NCBI GenBank assembly: GCA_028023455.1
Contig: JAQFVV010000457.1
Span: 250,001 to 314,000 of the forward strand
Length of the DNA stretch: 64,000 nt
Direction of reading: 5' to 3'
Origin: Epiperipatus broadwayi
Taxonomy: Eukaryota; Onychophora; Udeonychophora; Euonychophora; Peripatidae
Numbering within the stretch: the stretch's first letter is position 1; the number at the start of each line of letters is the position of its first letter. Shown piece after piece: positions 12,701 through 24,700 of the stretch. The translations under genes were made by a program, and so were the position numbers. Under the pieces are notes generated by a model. It did not search any database and was not told the origin of the DNA. It was given only the letters and a program-made list of their open reading frames with translations.

Positions 12701-15700
12701 AACTTAGAGATGCAGGTAGAGGGGGTTCAAACCTCACCTACTTCTCCAGATTGCTACTAAACGATTTACTCCCCAAACCTCACTAGAATTTATTCTTAAT
12801 GTATGCCCAGGGGTCAAGGAGAGACAAGACTCTAAGGAGGAATTTGAACATGTATATAATGACCAGGTTTGCTGAAGAAAACAATGCTATGGAGTTTTAA
12901 TAATAATGAATTAAAGACAAAAGAAAAACTTTATTATTTTACATTTGCAGAGTACATTGAATTGATTAGTTGTGCTGCAGGCTATTTCCCTGCAACCATA
13001 TCCAGATATGAAAGAAAGACCCTTTAAAGAAAAAAAAACAAATTCACATTATAAGTTGGGAACATTTCTAGCCAGTGGACAGGTTACATGATTGAAAGAG
13101 AGAGACAGACATGATTAACACTATAGTGATTTGATTTGGATAGCCGGCCAAACTAATTTATTCTTAGGAAAGCATTGAAAATACCATCCTCTGCTACTAA
13201 CAAAAAAAATTCAATAGTGACCCCCCTACAGATATTTTCAGTCTTGATTGAGACATTTCAATAACATTTTGTAGAGAAAGTTTTTGAAATAAATATAAAA
13301 TATTGTGGCTTAAGATGATCGAATATTGTGGGAAATGATGAATCCCAAGACACAAATGGCCACCAAGAAGCTAACACAAGACTGTATATCTCTCCATCTC
13401 TAAACTGAGTTAGAGAAAATGGAATTCATTCACTAACCGCGTAATCCGGATTCAGGAACGGAATTTGTTGCTTATGTCCAGTTATATACTTATAAATATT
13501 TGAAAGAGATGAGATCCAATTTTATTAATCTTCATTGTGATTTCAAAGCAGGTATATTAGCCTATGTAGACTCTGTGAGAAAAGTGCCAAAATGTGCACA
13601 GACATACCTACAGATCATCTAGTATGCAATATAATATAAATACGGTCAAACGACCCTTAAATTTAAAAGAAAAATCTTAGTTGGTAAACATATACAAAAC
13701 ATTATGAAAGTCTATCCAAGCAGAAAAATCCCTTATAAAATAATTGTTCTAAAATTAAATCACTTATGCAAAGGGGCGGATATGTTAAAAATTAGTTAAT
13801 ATTCAGCCAGTCTACCACAGAGCTAATACAAAATTTTTTTCTAAAACTTTAATATCAATAAATACGGGAGACTGTATTCTCTTTTACAGCTAGATGAAAA
13901 ATGAAAATTTTATGTTATTTTACATTCTTTAAAAAATACACATATATATTTGTAACCTTGTGAATTGAATTAAGGAGAAATGTATGACAAAGAAATATAG
14001 GTAAGGATCTTCCTTTTTTCTTTTCTAACAAAAAGAAAACTAAATCAAATCTTTAATCATTAAATCTCAAGTCCTATACCAATAAACTAGAACTTAATAG
14101 TTAACACTGCATTATTGATAAAAAAGAGGGGGGGGGGATTGTGCTTTCTGCGATTAGTTTTTTTTCTTTTTCTATCTTCCTTTTTTTTATATATACAAAA
14201 CATATATATGAAATGCTTAATTATAGAAATATATTGGCGATCAAATTTCAGTGAAACATTTTTTTTTAAATTAAGATTTCTCATCGCCATTATACGTATT
14301 TAGCCCAACACCGATTACATTATTTTAAAAAAAGAAAAAAAAACTATATATCTAGATATTTACTTTGAGAAAAGACAAACACATTTCAAATAAAGGGATA
14401 GTTAACGGTAACTAGCGTGCATGTGTCAAGATGGGTTTCGTTGATGTTGCATAGCAGTTCTTTTGATTCTTGAGGTTTATTTCACATTTTCCACAGAAAG
14501 AATTAGTTAAACAGGATAGGCATTTGTTGGGCATTTTTCTTGGTTCTCTGGCTAGCTCACTTCTTTACGACTCCCGTCCCAGAGACAGGAGAGTGAAAGT
14601 AAAGAAAACTACCCCCGTATTCCTGTAGAGCAACACAGTTCTGGATTTGATTACATATAGAGCAAAGAAACTACAGCAACAATAAAAGGCAGCCAGCAAG
14701 ATTTCCCAACAAATTTTTTTTAATATAAGAGTCCTTCGCAAGAGCTTCAGCAGGCCTACAGATTGAAGAACAAAAGAAAAGTTCTTTATTTATACTTCTT
14801 TTCCCCAATTATATTTTTAATTAAACTACTTATTAGTAGCCTATTGTTTCAAATTTTTCCCTGTTATTATTATTTTTTTTAATTAAAATGTTTCATAAAT
14901 TAATGCTTTCTTTAATGGATTCTGTTTAATTACGAAAATTTATCTTATCTCTTTCTGCCATCATAATTTAAAAATAAAGAAAAATTTTAAAAAAAATTAT
15001 CTTATTTTTTTATATTTTATTTCATTAACTTTTCCCCTTCTTAAAATAATTTCTCTTAAAATAATATATAACCAGTGATGCAGGTCATTCTTTAAGTTTG
15101 AGAAAAACATACATTCACTGTGGTTGGACTTAGGTCTTAGCTAGTCCACGGTGAATGGTGAAGCCAGCATATACATGATTGTATGTACACCTGGGTCTCA
15201 TTTTATCCAGATTATTTTAATGCAATTTTGAAGTTATGCAATTCATATTTTTTCTTAATATCTTTTATATTTCACTATATTTATTAGATATCAAGAAATT
15301 TAAATTATTAATAATTTATTTTGACTTGAAATACTTTTTTTTTTTCAAAAATATAACATTATATTAGCAGCTAATGTGAATATGGCCTTAAGCTGTATTT
15401 ACAATCTTAGCTTCTAGGTAAATAACCTACTTATATTAATGAGTAAATAATAATAATAGATTATACTTATGTATAAAAATATCGCAATAAATATTCTAAA
15501 ATTTCTACACTTTTAAAACGTATTTTGTTAGATATAATAGAAATAATTTTTTAGATTGTTAAAATAAATAATGATTTTATTGATTTTTTAAACTGAAAAT
15601 AGTCTTTCTAATGATAATGTATAATCTTTTTGTTTTGATGGTGATCTCATCTTTTTAATATAGAAACAGAAAACCATTAACATAGTACAAGACTGAAAGT

Positions 15701-18700
15701 AGCACTAGTTGTATGTACATCACATCATGAATCTGATTTCTTATCAGTTCACAAATGAACGCATATTGTCAAATAGCGATAATGATTAAAATATGTACGA
15801 AAAAATGTAAAATTAAATACTGTAGTTAATAAAAAAAAGTTTATCTTGTATTAATTTTTTTCAAATATTTGAAGTTTTTTATTAGTCATAATTTATTTCT
15901 TTATTTTTTTAATGTGAACTTAAAGTAATTTTTCCTTGTTGCTTTACTTTTATATGATTTCTGAAAATTATTGGAACATATCCCCCATTTTTCAAGGTAA
16001 GTTAAGTCTATTTTTGTGCAATTTCGTTTGTGCACATTTTTTGAGGAATCTATCTACCACATAAAATGAGACTCAGGTGTATATGCACAGCTTCAATATA
16101 TATAAAAGTGTAATAATGCTCAAGGCTAAATGGGTTTATAAGTAATCATTAGAAACCATTCAACATAACAATCAAGAATTTCAACCTTATAAACCATTTA
16201 GCCTTGAGCATTATTACACTTATTATTTAAGTAATACTTTGGGTGCAATTTGAAAATTATAATAGCAATTTGTAATGCTATAATTGACTTTATTAGTCTG
16301 CATTTAGAACAGATTATATTTATCTGTTTAATGAGGTTTATTTAAACTTCTTCCAATCAATAATTTCAATCTCTGTAGTCAAGTTGCAATCTTTAGTGTC
16401 TGTATAAATATATGAGACCATTAATGAAGGTGGGATTCCACCTGTATTGCTAAAAAGAGGTTGCCTTGACAACAGTTTGAAATTCTTGATTGTTATCTAT
16501 ATTGGGATTGTCTAAGTCTTGACATGTTTCTAATGTTATATATATATATTATTTGGATATTTTTTTATGCATTTGTATAAATAAAAATTTAAAAAAAATA
16601 ATTATTAATAAAAAGTTGAAGGAGACACATTTACATATATATTATTTAGTGTATGTTCACTCATACATTCAATAAGCAAGAAAAATAAGAAAAAAATTAA
16701 CATTTTATTTTTAAAATAAAGTAAATAGCAAAATATTTAACTTTCTTGCTATTAATTAAATAAACTCTGGCCGATTTTCTTTTTTTTTTTTTTTCCAATA
16801 ACTTTTTTTTCTTATAAAAACATAATTCACTAGTCTTTTTATCAAGAAATTATGATCTTTTTTACTTTTTTTTTTTTAAATAGGTTCTCTTAGCAAATAA
16901 TTTATTATGCAAAATACTGCATATCAATATTTGTCTGAAGGTTTGTGATGATGGTATATTATTAGATGTGATATGTGGGACTATTTCTATCATCTATGAA
17001 TAAATGTTGAATGTATAGAAAATTTTAAATTTTCCAAATACAAACAACTTGTTAGTAATTACACACAAATAGTCAACACAGGTTAGTAATTACACAACAT
17101 TTCGAGTAGTATTATTCTCCACTCTTCTTCATATATGTTGCCTTTGACAGAATAGTTCAGTTGGTAGAGCATTTGCCGTAAATTCGATATTCAAGAATCA
17201 AAAGGTGCGAGTTCAACTTCTAAGCAAATATTGTCACTGTGCATATAGGCTAGCAACATCTGAAGAAGAGTGGAGAATAATACTACTCGAAACGCGTGAT
17301 TACTAACCTGTGTTGTCTATTTGGGTGTTATTACTAACAAGTTGTTTGTACACCTGGGTCTCTTTTTACGCGGACTTATTTAACACGATTTTGAAGTTAT
17401 GCGATTCATGTTTCACCAGAAGTCGAACTCCAATAATGCGCTATTACTTTAAATAATAAATTTCGCGCACTTACGTTATATTGAAAGTAATAGCACATTA
17501 TTGGAATTCGACTTTCATCTTAGTAATTTCAATATTTTCAGTGCTTTATAATAGTAAGATTTTATGCAATAATGAAATTAAAATCATGATTTCCACATTT
17601 TATGTATACACACATTAAATTTTACAAGATTTTAATGCAAATTTATTCAAACATTGTGCGTGTTAATTTTGCATTTTAAATCACTTTCTGTTTTTGCTTT
17701 TTAAAAAAGAATGTAATCAATTATTAATCATTTAGTGTCCACAAGTTTATTTTTAAAAGGTGAGTAATAGCAGTGGGCACAATAAAATTTGACAATTAAA
17801 AATTAAAATCTGATTTTTAATTGTAATTAACAATTTAAAAATTACTTACGGCGACATGAAATTAATGTGATGTGAAATTTGATTTTTAAACTGAATTGAA
17901 AATTAAAAAATTAAAGACAAAAATAAGAATTTAATTTTTAGTTGTTAGTTTCATAAACAATTAATAAAATCATCATCTCAAATATTAATTATGTTGTCAT
18001 CAGAAAACCATTGACACAACATGAGTGTGAAGTTGGCGCTAGTTGTATTTCCTCTTGTGAAAAATCTGATTTTTTCCAGTTTGCAAACGAACGTGTTTTT
18101 CGGCAAATAGCGATAATAATTAAAATGTGTATAAAAAAATGTAAATTACTGTACTGTAAATTATGCATAAAAATATATTATTTTGAATAAAATTAAATAT
18201 TATAGTTAAAAAAAGTTTGTCTTATATCAATTTTTTTCAAATTTGAAATTTTTTATTAGTCATATTTTATTTCCTTATTTTTTTTTTGCGCGCGAATTTT
18301 AAAGTAATTTTACATTGGTGCTTTGCTTTTACGCGAATTTTGAAAAATCACAGACCACATCCCCCCTTTTTTAATGTAAGTTACGTCTGTTTTTGCACGA
18401 TTTCGTTTGCACGTGTTTTCTGAGAAACCTATCTATTGTGTAAAACGAGACCCAGGTGTATTTGGAAAGTTTAAATAGAGTTTAAAATTTTCTATACATT
18501 CAACATTCACTCATAGATGATGGAAATAGTTCAACATATCACATCTACTGCTTATCAAATTTGGAAAGGATAATAAAGAAAGAATTAAATGTATGCACTT
18601 TCAACATAGACCGGAGAAATTTTATTAATATATATAATCGTGTATTGCACTCAGAGAAAAAAAATAGCTGCTCAAATATCATAAAATTTGCAAATTTTAG

Positions 18701-21700
18701 AGGATTTTTTTTGTTGTTGTTGTTTATGTCTGTTTGTTTGTTTACATTATTCTTTGAATAGCGTGTAATTGAAATCATGTAGTTAGATGCGGTGTAATTT
18801 TTGGCTCCACTATATATATATATATTATAATCTCTGTTATTAATAAATAACAAAATAATCATAGTTGTGTAGGTGTGACTTTATGTAATCAAATATTTAA
18901 TAGTTTTGCGCATATTCAGAGTTGTGCACCATAATCATACTTTGAAGCTAAGATTGTTAATACCACACCCAAATTAAATATTTGATTCCAATTAGTAGTA
19001 AAACATTATTATTTTTACACATATGTTTAATCTATTCATTACTTACAGTAAAAAGTAAATAATAAAATACTGATTTAAAAGACAATAGAAGAGTTTGCAA
19101 TTACTCTTATCTCTTGTGAGCAATGTGAATCTATTTAAAATTTTAACTAATAAATATCTTTGTATATTTGTGTTTTTATATATATAAAACAATCCATTTT
19201 ATAACATAAATGCTATTTTTGATTGCACAATTATGAAAATTATAATCTTGGGAATAGTTGTATATAAATTATATATATATGAAATAAAACTGTTTAAAAT
19301 ATATATATATCCTGCATACAAAATATCTATCAATAGAATGAGTAGTATATTAATATTTTTTAAATAATACAAATTGTAGGGAGCTTGAAAGTTTGAGTTC
19401 AAATCCTTCTAATTTAAATTAAAAAATTATAAATTTTAAAACTAATAAAATAGTATGTGACTTTCTCATCAGATTTATATGCTTTCAAGAATAGTTCTTT
19501 TCACCCTAATCCAGAGCCATCTATTGTACATTTGAGTAATCATTGGACATTAGTGAGAATTTAAGATTCAAAAGTGGAACTTATGCACTTAAATAGTTTT
19601 AATTTCTTTGTACTATTGAAACAAAAATCTTAGGATTTTTGAATTGTAGGCTGTTAGCTTCGAATAATATAAATTAGTTAAAGATAACTGCTAGGTATAT
19701 AAGTGCATGAGTTTGAATCATAAATTCTTGGTGATAAAAGCAAAAACCAGAAATTAGTCTATGATGCGAATTTTATATAACACTATCATCTACTGTTCAT
19801 TGATTAATTGAGATTACACTATATAGCTTGATAGTAGGATGAAGAGAACTGATCTTAGAACAACAAATCAGCCTAGAATTGAATGATTAGGCAGAAAAAA
19901 GAATAGGTCTACAGATACAGGCAGACACATTGATTTTGTTGTTTCTTTCAGTATCTCATATCTGAACTACTTATATTTAGTAAAAGCAATGTTATAATGC
20001 CAAATAAGAAAAATTATATTAAGTGATTATTTTAGATATGTTTTAACATTGTTAATTATTATTTAGAGATTTTTAATGAAAATGCAATTGTTTAATTTGT
20101 ATTTTTTATCCAGGTCTGTAATGTATGGGTCATATTCTGTGTTAATGCATCTTAGTGAAGAGCAAGGGGCACTTCCATTTAGTTCTTCTTCAGTAGTTTT
20201 ATTAATTGAAGTTTTTAAGGTAAGACATTTTAAAATTATCTATTTTTTCAGTTTACTCTAGTATTATAAACAAGAGTTATTCTCTTTTTTTTTTATCACT
20301 AGTATAATGCAATCCATTTCCAGATCAAATTCTGACTTTTTGTCTTTATCAATGAGGATTTAGAATTCAAAGCTGTTTCCAAATGCATCTGGTTATTATT
20401 TTTAATTTCTTTTCTTTTTTTATTATCAAGTTCTAATAACTTGAATTAAAAAAAGAAAAAAAGGTTTTAATCCCTGACTAACCTTCTTATATAGTATATG
20501 AATATGTCACTAGGTTATAACCATTTATGGAATTGCATTATCATCTGGTAACCATTAAGTGTTCAAACTTACAATAGATAGTGATAAAAAGAAGAACTAT
20601 TCTTGTTTATGTTAGAATGCACATATAAATAATTTATCCTGAAAAAAAACAAGTTTTCTGATGATTTTCTATGTACTGTATATGTAAGTGGATTCTCACA
20701 CATTGTAATGCATTTAACATAATTGTAATAATGAATAAGATTGAAATAAATATTATTTCTAATATATATGGATTTTTTAGAAAACTTAATATAAAGGAAC
20801 CTATAGAGATTTTAACTAGGAGATATAATCATTAGTGGTTTTATTGAATCCTTCAATTCTGCCACTATAGCTATAGTTTTGACATTCATTAACTATTTAA
20901 TTTATGTTTATTCATATCTATTTAGGTCATTGATTGTTAAATTCCATTTACAGAGCAGGTAAGCACAATGACCAAGGATTATTCTGAAACTGTTGATGAG
21001 ATTCCAGTAACATATAGAAAGATCAAATCCAACTGTCTTTAATTAGAATTTTATAAGAATTCCATTTTTGTACAGTTGTAGACTCTTAAGTGAACATTAA
21101 GAACATGGTTCTTATGAAGAGGGATTATCTCTTGAGTTGTTAACACATTCAGTCTTTTTGATAGTTTTATATATTTTCTGTGAGGTATCTTCTCTTCTGA
21201 TATCTAATAGGTAAATATGTGTTGGGAAGCCATTACAAAGTAGTAGATTTGAATATTCCAATAATATTGCTCATAGTAAGATTTAATTGAATATGTAAAA
21301 GTTTAGTGTAAATACTTTTTCTGGAAATAAAAGCACAGTATTCCAGAAGAATATGCTAGTGCTAAGGAAACTATCCATAAAATGCTTGCATTACAACTCA
21401 AATAGAAACATATAGTTTTCCAAGGAGTTTATTCCTAGAAATTACTTTAGATCTAATCTTGGACCAATAAGAAAATATGTTAGATTACAATTCAAATTTA
21501 CCTCTAACTATTATGAAATATGATTGTGCTTCAGTCTATTGTTTCAAAAGATTATGTTCAGATTGCAAGATATTTCCCTATTGTTTATATGAAAATGAGG
21601 TCATACTGTTTTTGTTGTATTAGGAATTAAGTCGCATTCTTTGAAAAAAATCTCCAAACTTTTCATATCCTTATTGAGAGATTTTTCTATTTCTGGAAAG

Positions 21701-24700
21701 AATCTTATTTGTGAAATTTCTGTATTCTGTTTGGAAAGATTTCTAATAATAAATAAAGTAAATAAGAGAATTGAAATCTGCGGAATACTATAATTATCTC
21801 TAATGTCACTTGAATTTTTCTATTGGTGACTATTTTGTCAAGAAAATTGAGGGCTTTTTTTTTTTTTTTTTGGATTTAAGAATTTGGGAAATTTAGTAAG
21901 ACCATTTTTTTAAAAAAGAATTAAACATTTATTTTATAACGTCTTGCGTGCGATTATAATTACAATAGAATAACAGCCTGTTAAGCTAATTGCGCAGACG
22001 CTGTGAGAATGTTATTAATAAATGAATACCTTCGAACAACCACATGATATAGTATTTGTATAAGAGTAAAAAGGAATCCTCTTACCCTTATGACTCAAAT
22101 GTTTATAAATGAGCAAATCTGAAGTAGTTGTAACGAAGGCGTGACTACATAATAGTCACTTTAAATTACTATATATAATGTCTGTATGAATGACGCCAAT
22201 GAAATTTTCTAGAATTTACTAAACGCCACTCTAAACGAAACTAAATCATATACATGAATAAACATTTATTTTATAACGTCTTGCGTGCGATTATAATTAC
22301 AATAGAATGACAGCCTGTTAAGCTAATTGCGCAGACGCTGTGAGAATGTTATTAATAAATGAATACCTTCGAACAACCACATGATATAGTATTTGTATAA
22401 GAGTAAAAAGGAATCCTCTTACCCTTACGACTCAAATGTTTATAAATGAGCAAATCTGAAGTAGTTGTAACGAAGGCGTGACTACATAATAGTCACTTTA
22501 AATTACTATATATAATGTCTGTATGAATGACGCCAATGAAATTTTCTAGAATTTACTAAACGCCACTCTAAATGAAACTAAATCATATACATGAATAAAC
22601 ATTACTCTTATACAAATACTATATCATGTGGTTGTTCGAAGGTATTCATTTATTAATAACATTCTCACAGCGTCTGCGCAATTAGCTTAACAGGCTGTCA
22701 TTCTATTGTAATTATAATTGCACGCAAGACGTTATAAAATAAATGTTTATTCATGTATATGATTTAGTTTCGTTTAGAGTGGCGTTTAGTAAATTCTAGA
22801 AAATTTTATTGGCGTCATTCATACAGACATTATATATAGTAATTTAAAGTGACTATTATGTAGTCATGCCTTCGTTACAACTACTTCAGATTTGCTCATT
22901 TATAAACATTTGAGTCGTAAGGGTAAGAGGATTCCTTTTTACTCTTATACAAATACTATATCATGTGGTTGTTCGAAGGTATTCATTTATTAATAACATT
23001 CTCACAGCGTCTGCGCAATTAGCTTAACAGGCTGTCATTCTATTGTAATTAAAAAAGAATTGTAAATGATAATAAATCTATAAAGATAATACTAACTTTT
23101 AATTTATTTTAAGTCTTTTTCAATGTCAATGTCTTCCTGGCTCTAAATTCAGCCTGCTTTATAAGTAAATGGCTCTTAATTACATGCAAAATTTTTGATA
23201 TGTTTTTTTTTTTTCAAATTGCTTGTAGGAAACATATAATAATGATATTGGGTGATAATTTTTTGGATTATTGTTGTGTTTATTTCATTTTAAGACCTAT
23301 AGATTTACTTTTATGCCAAATTTTTGAAACAGCTTCTGAATTAATAATGTTATTGAATAGTTTTTCCAACTATCCTTTCACTTTAGTTCCTAAATCCTGC
23401 CCATGGGACCTTTCTGATTGAAGATAGTCAAAAACAAGTAATAGCTTTACTAGACTGTTGTTAGAAGTTGCAAAAAAAAAAAATGTTTTTCTGCTCTAAT
23501 GTAACTTGTTTTTTTTTTTTTTGTTTCATCAATTTTGGGTTTTTAACTTTGATATATAGGCTGGTAATCTCATTAGCAATGATATAGTAATTATTTTAAA
23601 GTTACAAACATCTAACTTATGAAAAAGGACCAAATCTTTCAACCAGATTTTGTTAAGTTTTGTTTTTTTTAATAGTCATTCTCCACTTTTCTTTTCTAGC
23701 ATAATCCAATATTTTTTTCAAATTTTTCAGCAATTTTCAGATCTTTAATAAATAATACTTACCATACAAAGGACTGCTTCCAACTTAGATTAAATTACTT
23801 CCAATAATCTTAAGGAATGGATCCTTTTGCAGATTTTATTATGAATTTGTTAAAACTACTAGGAAGAGGGAAATGGAGAAATTCTAACATTACATTCTAA
23901 GATATCTAGTATAACAGTCGAGGTGTTTTGTGGTCTTACCGTATCTGCCATACAAGGGCGCCACCAGGCCATTCGAACCTGGAAAATTTATATAGTAGGC
24001 AGATACTTACAGTAAGATCCATAATTTAAATAAATACAACCGAAATGCCCCAGTCACTAGCTCGCAGAGCAGCAGAGATAATATATATTTTAATTTTAAA
24101 GAAATAAAGATAATAAAAAATAAGAATAAGCCACTGCCAGATTAACAATACACAGAAACATTTATTTTGCACATATATAAAATTTAGAATAATTTACTTT
24201 TGTATAACTTTTACTTTAGAACTTAATTTAATTTAAATTTTAAACTTTTATTTTAGAAGTTCGCACAGATGAATTCATTAATATTTTATTAGAGTGTCAA
24301 GTATGGATAGACTACATAGATTGCACTTGAAAAAGAAAATATTCTATATCCCTTATTTAACCCCAGGCCAAAAGTTCGCAGTCAAACTAATGCCAATCTG
24401 TCTGATATATCGATGTATTCAATGGAACATGAATACGACAGCACAATACCATAGTGTCAGAAATGTACATCTGAACAGCGTCATTATAGAAGAAATTGTC
24501 CCTTGTCCAGTACAGGAATGCTACATCTGTCTGGTGAGAAGAACAGTACAAAAAAAAAACTCTATAGGAAGGGATTGCAGTTCTTTTTGCCGACTTAGAG
24601 CAGGGAATGCCATCTGACTCTGATGGTCAATAAGAAATAGGCTTATTTTGCCCAAGTGCGGCGTATAATGTGATCCTGCATGTAGCAGATCTTCATGCTA

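Larger units (their letters stand above)
16963..18547. mobile_element. Foldback element with tRNA-like centre, split by a MITE
   Basis: Left arm 16963-17145 matches, inverted, the right arm made of 17250-17348 plus 18461-18547. Arms are about 180 bp and start GATGTGATATG, flanked by TA on both sides. The right arm is interrupted exactly at a TA by the pogo-like MITE 17351-18458. Removing the MITE and one TA restores continuous complementarity (left ...TTTCCAAATACAAACAACTT, right GTTGTTTG-TA-TTTGGAAA). The ancestral element was therefore about 470 bp. Between the arms lies the tRNA-like segment 17145-17235. Confidence 0.85.

Noticed and set aside
17148-17228. Functional tRNA gene
   Set aside because: Box A is excellent, but the acceptor stem and anticodon arm do not fold properly and the segment sits inside a mobile foldback.
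21923-23048. Hammerhead ribozyme in the 337-bp unit
   Set aside because: Both strands were read for CTGANGA followed by GAAA. The nearest match (CTGAAGTAGTTGTAACGAAGG) lacks invariant core bases, so no ribozyme is called.
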